NCBI RefSeq assembly: GCF_022581195.2
Contig: NC_061474.1
Location: 3,224,001 to 3,288,000, forward strand
DNA length: 64,000 bases
Reading direction: 5' to 3'
Origin: Helicoverpa zea
Lineage: Eukaryota; Arthropoda; Insecta; Lepidoptera; Noctuidae
Shown: positions 1 through 12,600 of the stretch, one piece after another
Layout of the letters: each line of letters starts with the position of its first letter
Position numbering within the stretch: position 1 is the first letter of the stretch
Made by a program: the position numbers and the translations under genes
Notes under the pieces: generated by a model
What the model was told of the DNA's origin: nothing
The model's database searches: none
What the model saw: only the letters and a program-made list of their open reading frames with translations

Positions 1-73
1 ATACACTGGATCAACACATAGGCTACTTTTTATTAACACACCACGCGGGCGAAGCCGCTGGCGGAAGCTAGTA
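1..73 (+). repeat. 3' end of a dispersed lepidopteran repeat
   Basis: The first 73 bases nearly match 40206-40276: both read through 'cacataggctactttt' and end 'gccgctggcggaagctagta'. The element is cut by the window's left edge. It is a high-copy insect repeat without coding capacity. Confidence 0.75.
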
Positions 74-2572
74 TTAGCATACATAGAAACCTATTCTATA
101 CTTATGAAATGCTGAAATCCACCAACGATTTGTTGTAGTTTCCTGCGTCGCTTTCGTATCTTTTATGTTACAAAATTTTAATGTTTTGTTTGTCCGCTTA
201 TTCTTTCACAGTTGGCAAGTTGCATTATTACAGGCTACATTTTATTCAGGTGGGGGAAGTAGTTCCCACGGGACGCGCGTGACAACACGGAAAACAGTTT
301 AAAATAAAGTTGTTTGTCTGCCCAGTCGTAGTATACTGTGTACTATAGTACTTCTGATTTTCTTATTTGCATTACATTCCTAAGCTATGCGGTCCTCTGT
401 GAATAAGGACCTCGAAATCCAAGACCTGCTAAGTTCTAAATCATCCAGCGAATTATAAAAAACGATTAACTCTATCATTAATTGCGTATTTTCCTCCTAA
501 TTGGTAATACATATGGTCTTCAATTATCTTTTGTTTTATGCTACTGCGTTTATAAATATGGAAGCTCATTAGCATCATATCTTAATATGAAATATCATTA
601 TCCTATAATGGCCGATCCCAGTAATCTAACTATCTGTTCATTGTCTACTAAGGGATAGTAGGAATTTGACATCTCAAAATTCTATCTCTAGTAAGAAATC
701 AAGAGAATATTGGAAACGGCAATAATTAATGTTATTACAATTAGCATCTTCTAATTGCTAAATGCTTTATGAACAAAAAATACTCTCTTTTTTTAATGTT
801 GTGCTGTAGAAAATACTCTATACTTAATTTGTAAGAATCAGAGTTTTACAAGTCTTGTGTAAATTGCTTTAAAGTCGTTTTTTTCTAGGAAAAGTTCGAT
901 ATCCATCAGCAGAATTAAATTCTGTAAACCTTCATGTAGGTATAAGTTCAGTCGGTTTAAGACGTTTTAAAAATGGACATATAAATATGACATTTTACTC
1001 CAATTGCTTCCAGCTTCGAGAAAATATTGACCTGAACGACTTTTTTTTTAAACGAAAACTGGACTCTTGTTGTTTTTAAGGTGATGTGAATGTCATGTAG
1101 GACATTGAAACGAGATTGTTTTTTAAAAACCAAGTTAAGGACATATGTGATAAATATTGGGTACGGATTTTGGTTTTATTTTCAATAAGTAATAAATAAA
1201 ACAATGATGAAAAAAACACTGTAAGGTTAATATAATAAAAACAATTTTGATCATGCGACAAAACAGGTTGACATCGGATAACAATATTATTTGGTCCTTT
1301 TTAACCTGAATATTATTGGTCCTTCAAGCATTGTAATAAAACAAAGAAGGTGCCTCCTTTAACAAAATATAAACATAATGTTTGACAAATTGCTATCTGT
1401 TATCTATCAGATATTATTATGTCATAAAATAAAGGAAAATCATACCTACTTAGTAGATAAGTGTCTAAATAGGAAATATAACAAAGAATGGAATCGTGTA
1501 ACTTTATATCTATTTTTATTTAAATTTAAACAACCTGTCAAGGCGTTTTCATACGTGAAAGGCGTATGAAACCAACCTTAACCGAAAAAGAAGAATCGCA
1601 AATATTTTTGTATTGATTTTAATAACTTGTTCTCACTACAAAATCTACCAGACATATAAGTAAACCGAACATATTTTTCAGATTAAATAAATTCTGAGAT
1701 AAAAATTGATGAAATTGAATTTTTTTGTGAAAGAAATTGTCGTCACAAATGTACCGATTTATCGTTAAATATGAACGATTATTTTGATCGATGCATTATT
1801 ACCACCTAGAAATAAGATTAATAAGTTAATCCTGTAGATAACGTAATTATAATAATGCTTGTTGCTATCGAGATAATAAGGTTATCACTGGGAGAAATGT
1901 AGGTATTAATTAGTGATATGAGCAGGAACTAGATTAGGACATATTGTCTGCTCAGCCATGACTTTCAATAGTTTCAATGTACAGGTAGAATATTATAATA
2001 TCTTATCGAATCTTACTTTCGTTCCAAGCTGGATAAAAGGCATTTATTTTATGCAAATTCATACAACATTTTCATGAATCATTCAATAAACAATATAAAT
2101 GTATTTTTTATGCCCTTGAAAGGATAACAAAAATAATTTCTGTATTCCGTGGAATATTTTGCCACTTAAATTCAAAAACTCAAAAATAATAATTAAGTCC
2201 GCAATTTTTGTGTGGCAGTAATTTAATCAGACACCCATTGCTATATAATTATGTCACGTATGTATAGAAAAACTTGCCGGCACGGTATGGCTATAAACTG
2301 AAGTCAGCGACCTACCGTGGCCAATCATTCGGCGAAACGTAGACAGGAGAGGGAACTATTCGACAAACATTCTATGTTCCGTCTATAAATGTTGAAAAAT
2401 ATTCCACTACCAATATTTAATTAGACAAACATATTTATATCCTTCTCTTCATTGCATCAAGTCGCCAAACCTACACTCAGGAATTTCTCTTAAATAGAGG
2501 TGGGAAATATCGATTTTTCTATTCAACGTCGTCTCAGTCAGTTCGTTTGGCTTGTCCACTATAAATTATACA
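74..2572. other. gene-free AT-rich stretch
   Basis: I see no supported exon. The only recognisable piece is a repeat fragment at about 240-284 ('agttcccacgggac'), related to the copies at 12120-12183 and 53190-53230. Short frames such as 1378-1569 are AT-rich, lack splice context and resemble nothing known to me. Confidence 0.5.
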
Positions 2573-2768
2573 CTCATCTGCCCAGCCTTTTCCCAACTAT
2601 GTTGGGGTCGGCTTAAAGTTTAGGCGGATGCAGCTGAGTACCAATGTTTTACATGGAGCGACTGCCTATCTGACCTAGTCGACCCAGCTAAGTTGTCAGA
2701 CTTTCTGGCTTTCCGTAACGACTTTCAAAGATGTCCAATTGACAGTCGAGACCTGCCCTCTCTGCTTC
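2573..2768 (-). mobile_element. SINE fragment (family B, minus orientation)
   Basis: It reads, in reverse orientation, the 3' part of the SINE seen complete at 5940-6322: 'cccagccttttcccaa', then 'gcagctgagtaccaatg', then 'gcgactgcctatctgacct'. The tRNA-like head is absent. Diverged direct repeats of about 50 bp flank it (2503-2556 and 2782-2836, both containing 'tttctattcaac'). Confidence 0.7.
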
Positions 2769-3582
2769 TCGAAAATAGTGCTGGAGAATATCGATATTTC
2801 TATTCAACCCCGTCTCGGTCGAATTTGTTTGGGTTGCCTAATTACCATTCATTAATGCTAATTGAAAAGAAAAAAACAGTTCAACACGATAAGGACACAT
2901 AAGTACCAAAGCACTTGCAAAATCTGGGAGCAAAGCGCCATTATCAGTTGTTACAAAGTTCGATAGATAAGCAATCGATACATCCGTTTTGTCCGTACAT
3001 CACAATGTGCTCGAAACAATGCCTGCTGAAACAAAGATATTACCATAACAAGGAAAACTCTTTGAAGGGAAAGTGACGTCATATTATGTCTGCTACAGAT
3101 TAATAATGTTTGCTCTTGGATACTTATAAAGGTGAAAGAGATATTGTGATATAAGTATGCATTTATGACGTTAGAAAGTATGCACTGTAAATATGTACTT
3201 GTAGACGAGTAGAAGTTACTTATCAAGGATAGAAGTGAAGTGGGAATGTAAAATACTCGATAAATGGGAATTTATTTGACCACCTTTTTGGACAGACTGG
3301 TCTTTTGGAAAAAAAGGTCGAGATAGAGAAGGTTTAGAAGATTTAAATAGATGAAACTTTTAGTATTACCAACGCTAAGTACCCAAAGAAGTGTAATAAC
3401 AATATCAATGATGATGTTAACAAATCGTGTCATTTAAATTCAGCGTCAAACGTCACACATAAAACAAATTCTAGGTCAAGAAGTCGGATAACCTTTAACT
3501 AAAATAGATTCGCTTCGAGTATCTGTTCCGGCACACAGGGACGTATAGAGTTCCCTTTATTAACCTCGGTGGAACTACTAAG

Positions 3583-3999
3583 TATAGTCTGTTTTTTAAT
3601 CTCGTAGACTAAATTGACACTTGCAAAATGTCAAACTTTCTAATAATTTTGCTAGCTCTGTGGTGCAGTGTTGTACTTACGATACCGGTTCGTTGAATCG
3701 TAACTTTTTATCTATAATAGACGAATTTAATATTCATTCAAAGTTTTATATTTAAAATTCACGTACGTACACATGGCTGTACGACGTGCTACAAACTGCC
3801 AGGGATATCTGACCACGCAAAGCCATGCGTAATCATCAAGGATAAGCCCATTATTTCAGGATGACTTATTGTAAAAAGTTACGATTCAACGTACCGGTAT
3901 CGTAAGTACAACACTGCACCACAGAGCTAGCAAAATTATTTGGAAGGTTGACATTTTGCAAGTGTCAATTTAGTCTACGAGATTAAAAAACAGACTATA
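3583..3999. mobile_element. foldback MITE, about 417 bp
   Basis: The element starts 'tatagtctgttttttaat' and ends with its complement 'attaaaaaacagactata'. The arms, 3583-3707 and 3870-3999, are long imperfect inverted repeats sharing 'ttgcaa' and 'gctctgtggtgcagtgttg'. There is no open reading frame, so it is non-autonomous. The class is not determined. Confidence 0.85.
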
Positions 4000-4636
4000 G
4001 ATAATTGTCTTCTTTTTAATGGCCAATGATTAGTGTAGATTAAGCTTACAATTCACTACGAAGTATGTGTTGTAACTCGTTTTAGAGGAAGAATACATGT
4101 GAGTAGAGTAACCAAGGAGCGTGAAGGGTTGTCTTTTGTTTTGACGTTCGAATAGTCCTGTTGATTAGCCTAATTTTGAGTTTCAACCATAGTCCTAAGG
4201 ACCGTTTAAGCTTGAATTTGAGGACCACCATGAAAGTACACTTCACCAAGCATTTAACACGGCGGAAAATCATTTAAGGCTATCACAATGTTCAGTGCGC
4301 TCCAAAGGACCAGCATACAGATAAATTCTACCACCTTCATATTCCCTTACAAGGCGATCGAGATAAGAATCATGTTTTCTCGCAACGGAATTTATATTGT
4401 GTATTATACATTATCTATAAGTTATTGAAGTTCCATTTGTGATATGGCCATCAGAGATCGGTAACGGATACCGATGTTCTAAGGCCTTAAGATGACTCGC
4501 AAGGAAAAGTCCGTGGTTTAATTATGATATGTGTCAGTATAGTGTCCTTACTCGGACATGCTTGAAATTACTATGCATGTAATTATTATCATTGAATAAT
4601 GGATATCGATACTCTTCCCGGTTTATATCAGTAAAT

Positions 4637-4755
4637 CCTGCTGGGACTGCGGGATTGTTTGAAAAAGTTACCGCGGCTCTAGTACATAAAGGGCTTAAGA
4701 AGGAACATGACACTCCCTCACGCTGCACCCACAACGGGAAAGGTCATTGATGATT
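4637..4755 (+). repeat. dispersed repeat fragment (copy 1)
   Basis: This shares 'actgcgggattgtt', 'gtacataaag', 'cttaagaaggaacatg' and 'acactccctcacgc' with 9463-9580. It is a lepidopteran interspersed repeat; the antisense frame running through it is not a gene. Confidence 0.65.
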
Positions 4756-5430
4756 TCCCATCCAAAAAAAAGGTCAATTTTTTATCAAAAAAAACGGGAA
4801 CTATACTCCTAAAAATTTGGAGAATTCGGATTGGGAAAGTTAATCTTAAATGCAAATATAAGAGTCATTGTTTTAAATTTTCGCTACAAAGAGGTTTGTT
4901 TATAAACAGATCTCATTCTTTAAATTAAATGGTGTTACTGGCACACACGATATCTGTATTAACGAAACTTTATACATATGCGCAGTTTGTGAGAAATATA
5001 GTCATTGACCGATTGCGGAAGAAAATGATCTTTGGAACTAAGTGATAAATGTTTAAATGTACTTTATACTTTGAACTGCGTAGTAAATATAGCAGCCTAT
5101 ATTGTCTTTATTATAATTTATTGCATTACTGCTCTATTGTTTGCATTTATATCAAGAAAGTCAATAGAAAGGTTTATGACTAATATTAATTTATTTATTC
5201 CAAGGTTTCTTCTTTTTTCATTTATTTATAGCATTTCATAAAGTCTTACCCCGTTTTAAATTCAAGTATGTGCAAACTATTGGTATAAGGTAAAGTCAAA
5301 CTGGCATTATTTGCTAACTCGAGTTTGTCACGCTTTTGATATTCAGGGAAACAAAGAACAAAAGATATGTAAAGTAGGTTTAGAAAAGGCCATCGCGTAA
5401 TAATCTACCGTAATCATGTCGTCTCAAAGG
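4756..5430. other. gene-free AT-rich stretch
   Basis: Nothing identifiable. It consists of AT-rich runs with short frames of hydrophobic composition (e.g. 5032-5241) and no splice or codon signal. Confidence 0.4.
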
Positions 5431-5437
5431 ATCAGGG

Positions 5438-5572
5438 TCGGAATGGACCAAGATCAGAAAGGACCAAAATCAGAAAGGACCAAAATCAGAAAGGACCAAA
5501 ATCAGAAAGGACTAAAATCAGAAAGGACCAAAATCGGAAAGGACCAAAATCGGAAAGGACCAAAATTCAGTA
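5438..5572 (+). repeat. 16-bp minisatellite, about 8 units
   Basis: The unit 'aggaccaaaatcagaa' is repeated about eight times with few substitutions (later units have 'cgg' for 'cag'). Three units make 48 nt, so no frame meets a stop and a spurious basic, hydrophilic frame spans it. There is no spacer and leader organisation, so it is not a CRISPR array. Confidence 0.9.
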
Positions 5573-5939
5573 CGTATTATAAAACTTTCTATAAAACCTC
5601 GATATTATTTATACAGTAAGTATTAATTGTTTTCACACATGTTAGAACAACCTTCGTTGCATTGTTATTAGGACAAAACACGCATACAGCCACCATGTTT
5701 CGATATAACAATACAAAATTGCTGCAATTCAGTTCCTGATATTATCATTTAGCGCCAAACACGCAAAATACTTAATTATAATACTATGTATGTACTAATT
5801 TAAAGTATAATCAAAGTCACAGTATCAAAGTTGACAACGAATCAAATAAACATTTCAGTGCTTTCTAGATTTCTATTCCAAACTAATTAAATACCTAGTT
5901 TACTAAGTATAATTTAAAACATTTGGTCAAATAATAGTG

Positions 5940-6322
5940 AAAAAAGTCGTGGTGGCCTAGTGGGTAAAGGTCCAACCTCTCAAGTATGAGGGCGAGGGTT
6001 CGATCCCAGGTCAGGCAAGTACCAATGCAACTTTTCTAAGTTTGTATGTACTTTCTAAGTATATCTTAGACACCATTGGCTGTGTTTCGGATGGCACGTT
6101 AAACTGTAGGTCCCGGCTGTCATTGAACATCCTTGGCAGTCGTTACGGGTAGTCAGAAGCCAGTAAGTCTGACACCAGTCTAACCAAGGGGTATCGGGTT
6201 GCCCGGGTAACTGGGTTGAGGAGGTCAGATAGGCAGTCGCTTCTTGTAAAGCACTGGTACTCAGCTGAATCCGGTTAGACTGGAAGCCGACCCCAACATG
6301 ATTGGGAAAAGGCTCGGAGGAT
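5940..6322 (+). mobile_element. full-length tRNA-derived SINE (family B)
   Basis: The head carries a Pol III A-box-like 'tggcctagtgg' and a B-box 'ggttcgatccc'. The body ends with 'actggaagccgaccccaac' and 'gggaaaaggct'. A perfect 15-bp target duplication, 'ggtcaaataatagtg', flanks it at 5925-5939 and 6323-6337. The other copies in the window are partial (2573, 44690, 51175) or in minus orientation (55595). Confidence 0.93.
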
Positions 6323-6638
6323 GGTCAAATAATAGTGTCTAATACAATTCAATTTCCGCACAGCTTCGAATTAATTTAAGAAAGTTATAATATTTTGAAT
6401 AACGCATTGATGCATCATGTATGGCCGATACAAAGTATGTACCTATGTGTAAGGTTCAAAATCACCGTCAGTTTTTTCTTAGAACCACTGTTTATTTTGA
6501 AAATTGACTGTGAAAATCATAGCAAACAATTGTCGTAAGAAGACTGTCGCTTACATTGTCAGTAAACTTGTTCTCAAGTGCTTCAGTGAGACTAGGGTAA
6601 TATAAATACATAGGGTTATATATAGGGTATGAACTTAC

Positions 6639-9600
6639 CCTGGAAACCGGTGCACATCTTCCACACGCCAGTCCAGCTGGTGGTCTCATCTGCGGTTCAG
6701 GAGCCGGAATCACTGGTCCTTCCTTTATTCTGTATAGCGACGATGTGCGGCACTGTGAATAGACAATCATTATTGAAAATATTGTAACTGCTAAGTTAGT
6801 ATTGGAAATCAAAAGGTTAAATGTTAGAGACAATCAAGTAGATTTGGAACAAGAAAAGATAAACTCTACTTCTAGTAAAATAAGGATAGTAAACTTCGCT
6901 GTGACCGAGTTGAAGAAATTATAAGACGTGTTTGCAGGTAAAATTGATACAAGAACCATACCAATAACATCAATGGGGAGGATGAAGAATAAAATACTTC
7001 ATTTAGCCCATACTTCCGAACATTCCACAGAAAGTTATCGTATACTGCCAATACATTGTCCTAGAAAAGGGTCAACCTCTAAACGTACTAAGAATGTAAG
7101 TTGCCAATTAGCACATTTTCACATTTGCCAAATACACACAAACATCGACATGATCTGACTCACTTTTGAATATCTTTACATATACATATATATGTAAATA
7201 ACGCATTATTTCTTGAAGAAGAATCTGAGGCAAATGAAGCAACACGGACTGTAGAAGTCCAAAAAGGTGATATGACTAAGTTATTTGCAAATTATACACG
7301 TCAGAATTTATTTGTGGCCGGAATGATCCCGTATGATTTAAACGATAACTAAGAGGTCTCTGAAGAAATTAGAGGAACACACTAATCAAGAGTTGGTATT
7401 TGTGCTGGTGTGTGTTTTAAGAGGAATTTCCTTTAAGACCAAGGGGCCCTACACCAAGTATAGCATAATAAGGAAATGGCAAAACGGCTAGAAGACTTGA
7501 TAATTGTTCGTTCATGGTAAGCACCTGGGACACAATAACAATTTAAACGAAATGTTTTCCAGCTAAACAAGAAGCGATACTAAAACCACACGCACAGAAC
7601 TAGGTTAGTAATACAAGTAAGATATAAAACATAATAAAACAGAATCACTTCGCAATCGTTTCCAAATTGTTGATGTTAAAACGTCACGTGACGAATGAGA
7701 GTTATAACAACAATAATATCAATGTTACTTCATTCGTAACCACTGGTTAACGTAACAGACGTGTCCAGGGCACTCAATGACACACTCATTTTGTGATTGC
7801 TTTTGTGATTACAGAAAGTATAAAAACGAAAGGACAGAAACCTGTATTTATATCAACCTGGCGGAGGCAGCAGACGAGTAAAAAAAAGAAATAATTACAA
7901 TCATTTCGAGGCCAGAAAAGGTTTTTATGGCCAGAATATACTTTAATCTTCAAAAATACACGAAGTAGACGAATCCAAACATGATTTGTATTTTGGCATT
8001 AACTTTGTTGATACAATATGAAAAATGTTAAACTGCTGAAAATCCGATCAAATTAAGACAGAAGTTCGTTGCTCTAGATTTTTCAGATTTCCAAAGTGAA
8101 CATAACTCACTTTGTGAATTGCTGAATTATTCAAATACTAAAACTGCAAATGATGACTAACAAAATGTCGTAGGAAGAACCGGTTGGGCCAAACGCGGGA
8201 CAGAAATGGCTGGCTTAAAGGAAAGGCATATTATATGCAACCGTGGGAATGCACGGCTTGCTAATGATGATAGTGAATATACTGAGAAGTAGTAAAATAA
8301 TATGTATCGTAAATATAGTTGAGAAAGATTAGAATAAAATGAAGTTGTTAAGCATTTTAATATTCACGGAAAAGCAATATAAAGGACACTACACGTTTCC
8401 GCTGAAGTAAGTATTTAATCAATATAATAGTAAAACCAGTTTTGATAAGCAAGCCATTTTCGGTATTTCATTACAACAAAGGAAAGCGGAAACTGTGGTA
8501 CGAATACTAATACCCTAACGGCTACTGTTGCTTCAACGGAAGCAGTTAATGTAACATCTTCAATGGAAACTTTGATACGTAAATATTAAAATCAATTAAT
8601 AAATACAAACGCAAACCTTATCGTTGCGAATCCAGATATATTAGGAACGTGACAATTAGAAACAGAATACTTCTACACAAAATAATAATCAAACGAAGAG
8701 ATTCTTGATCTCCAGATGATTTAGGGAATGACTACAGTGGCTCGAAGCCTACATATTCAAGTAAGAGGATCAAGACCACCTTGACATTTTACTGTCAAAC
8801 AGTAAAGGAAAACATCACAAGGAGACTTCTATTCAGACATCTAAATTAACTTTTCCTCCCCTCGGCTTCCCTTTGAGTTATCGAGATAATCAACACTGAT
8901 GGCTTTTCATTCTAAAGAAAAGAGTAATTTAGACCAGTAGTAGGAGCATAAACAAGTCTACTAAGCCAGTGTGTTGATAAAACAAATACTCACAGCAACA
9001 TCATTGTCCACTTTCGCATATTCCTGCTGCCTTTTACGCGCGCGCACCGCCTGTCGGAGGGAGGAGCTGGTGTCTCGGCCACACCATCCCCCCACCCTCT
9101 CGCCAACCACCTCCAGCATATCGGCCACACGGCTGAGGACAAAGAACAATACATTAAATCATAGGTCTCTGCTAATAGGTTTATAAAAAAAAAAACTTCA
9201 TGTCCTCCTCTTCCTCGATAAACAACAATAAATTAAAACATAGGTCTCATTTACTTTTGCTTATAGGTTTACAAAACACTTTAACATGACCCCTTATGGC
9301 GTACAAAGCCATATTTGGACGCCGAACTTAACGATTTTCTTTCAGGATTTTTCTGAAAAAAAAAAAAAACAATCTTCGGCGTCCATATATGGCTTTCTAT
9401 GCGGTAAGGGGGTACTAGATGAGGCCGGTATTTTCTATCATCGAAATAGACCCAAGTGGATCACAGGCTGCGGGATTGTTCGAACTACTATCGAGTTACC
9501 GTGGCCCTGGTACATAAAGAGCTTAAGAAGGAACATGGTGGGTTTTGGCCAGTAAGAGTCAGACACTCCCTCACGCGTCTCTTTTAATATCCAGACATGT

Positions 9601-12600
9601 ATAGGAAGTGCAGATGAACAATGTAGTCTCGTGGCTTTGTAATTAATAACGAAAGCCATCAATTACGTCTCAGTAGGTACTTAAAACAAAGAGAACCTAA
9701 AACAATTTTCAAAGAAAATCAACATCATTGTGTTATACTGTAGTAATTAATTTGTTCAGTGTTTCATTTATATAACTTGCACGACTTTCTTGTAAATATT
9801 CTGGGCATATCCTTATTTTGAGAATACGTACATATGCACAGGAAGAAGTATTTTATTTAAACGATTTTTTATATTTTATTCTCTTTATTTGATAGTGACG
9901 TATAATTTTAACAATATTTTTCTATGGATTTTCCTAATTTGATAATTAGTAAAGGACCTAGGTCAATTAGTCCACTTTTAACACTTGAAAGTCATACTCA
10001 ATCATCAAAAATTACGTACATAGGTGAGGTTTATCACCGACTAAAAAAATGATGAAATGTTTACGCGTTGATAAATCATTGCTTCCGAAACTCCACGTGA
10101 CCCTGAAAGCAAACACGTGATTTTCGAAGATAACAATACTTAGCGATAAAAATTTTGCACAGATTTTCCAAAATAATAATTATCCGAAGATTGCATAAAC
10201 GAAAGCAATATTAATCAGTTTATTTATTTACAAGGCACACCAACAACTTATTTACAAATACTTTCACATATATAAGTTTACAATTGTAATAAGTCCTGCT
10301 TATAATTACGACAAGGAAAGATGTACCGGTTTACTTGTCATAATAACCATAATAACCAAAAATAGAGATTTGGAACTTATAAGATGATCTTAAAATATTT
10401 TAGATCTGGGTCTAAGTTTGATATTGGTAATGTCATCTGTACTGGTATTTGTTTCCTCGTTGGTTGGTGTTTGTTGTATTAACTGCCTCGTTGGTCTAGC
10501 TGTCGCAAGTGCGGCTGCTGAGCACGAGGTCTCGAGTTCGATTCCCGAGTCGGGCCGAAATCGCTTTGTGGGTTTAAGAAGACTTTCACAAAGCAGCCCA
10601 GAGCCTGGAAGCTGGTGATTGATACACCCGTGCATCGGAGAGCACGTAAATGTCGGTCCTGCGCCTGATCTCTTTCCGGTCGTGTCGGATTACCGTCCCA
10701 TCGGGCTATGAGAGTGAAGGAATAGTGAGTGCACCTGTGTCTGCGTAAATGCTCGTGCACTATAATATGTCCTGCGCAGCTGGCTGATCTCCTTAAATGA
10801 GAACAGCCGCCGTGGCCGAAATCGGCCGTGGACGCCATAGACTGGTATTTGTGCATGTGCATTAAACAATGACAATGTGTGAATGGAAATTCTTATCAAT
10901 ACACTATTTAAAAGAGCGTATAAACTATTTATGTGAGAAGTATTTAATCAAAATACAAGCGTGCATAAAGAATCGAAGCACTATGACAAAACATAATTAG
11001 TTGAAAAGTATCGTCACAGTCATTAACAAAACTACGTTTTATTTCTCTTATGTGCAAATTCATAATACAGTGTGAAAAATGTGAAACAAAGCCATGAAGA
11101 AAATGAATTTAACAAACTGAAAAATGTCAGATTTATTATTAAAAATTACACTATTTTCCGTGAAAATAAGAGTAAAGTTCATGATTCATCTGTAGGGAAG
11201 TTTTCAAAGGAAATTTTTTACGATCTTTATGAGAACACGCTAAGAAAATAACCAGATGACATATATGATACATTAAGTATAGTTTCTTTCGTGAGATCGT
11301 AAAATATAAATGGCGTAGAACATAAAAAAGAACTATAAAGTAATTTCAAATACAAAGCGCTATTTCAAACTGAAGGTGATTTACGTGACTATTTTTGTTT
11401 ATGGTGTTGATGAAGATATCTGCTTTCAAGTTCAAACTCACGAGTGCATTTGCGGGCTGTTATTTGAATGGCAAGAAATTGACCTTATTTCAGAACAGAG
11501 AAGCTAGATTCTCTCATGGTTTAAATTTTTCTGCATTCCATCAAGATTTTAATAAATCTCAATTGAATATCAGGAAACATGCACAATTTGTCATATTTAT
11601 TTTCAGTATCATTTCATTTACAATATTCTAAAGAACTTACAGCAAGTGTAGTCAACAATCAAAGTATCGTGCATTCAAAGAGTTTTTATATGAATACTAA
11701 TGTGAATCGAAATGAACCATAACCTTCCTCAATACACAACACAAGTACACTACAATATAAACTTGTATGTGTATATAGAAGAACAATATATGGAACGAAC
11801 AAAGATACAAAACTTTCCAACGCCTATTGAACTGTAATGGCTTGTTATATGATAATATTACATTTATTAACGCATTGTGAATATATAGTGCTCTGTAACC
11901 TAATAAATTACACAAATTGACTATTAGAGAAACAAAAGAAGATACGAATGGTAGAAGAAAGATTGCAATGTTTAAATTCTTTCTTTAATTATTGATTGAA
12001 AAAATCTTAGAAAAATTTTTTTGTTCAAACAATGAACGCGCTAATCTCAGGAACTACTGGTCCGATTTGAAAATTTCTTTCAGTGTTAGATAGCCCATTT
12101 ATCGAGGAAGACTATAGGACTTTTTATCCCGGTACGGGAAGTAGTTCCCACGGGATGCGGGTGAAACCGCTGGCAGTAGCTAGTATGTACTAAAATTCGT
12201 AACACCGATGGATATTTATCAATTATCAAAGACATACTTTTATTCCCAATGTTTTCGTAAAACATCTAATCTTACCCTTTACCTAATGTTCTTGTTATGT
12301 GTACACAATGGTAATCAATGTTTTCTTTATCATTTTCAAAATACAATGTTATAGAGTTATCAACAGAATCATATTTTCTACGCATTTCCTTCATTGTTTC
12401 ATTATTTTTATCGCTGTATTGTTTTTCTTTGTTTCAACATTTACATCGCGACGCACACTTTGTTTATAAATAAAGAGTGCGGCAGAATTTGAGGTCATTA
12501 ACATCTGCCCAAGAATTTTAATATTATTAATTTGTAAAAATGTATAATTGAGAGTTCATTTATGTTATCGACACTTTTTCTAACGTTTTGTTTGAGCCTG

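Noticed and set aside
5438..5572. CRISPR-like direct repeats
   Set aside because: Units are contiguous without spacers, and the context is eukaryotic.
5416..5619. 67-codon basic frame
   Set aside because: It is only the 16-bp minisatellite read through; three units keep every frame open.
10483..10560. Functional tRNA gene
   Set aside because: A- and B-box-like motifs are present, but the sequence continues as a SINE body with target duplications and no clean cloverleaf.
10390..10899. Minus-strand frames up to 127 codons
   Set aside because: They lie in SINE A; the same frames recur at 58152-58450 in the other SINE copy.
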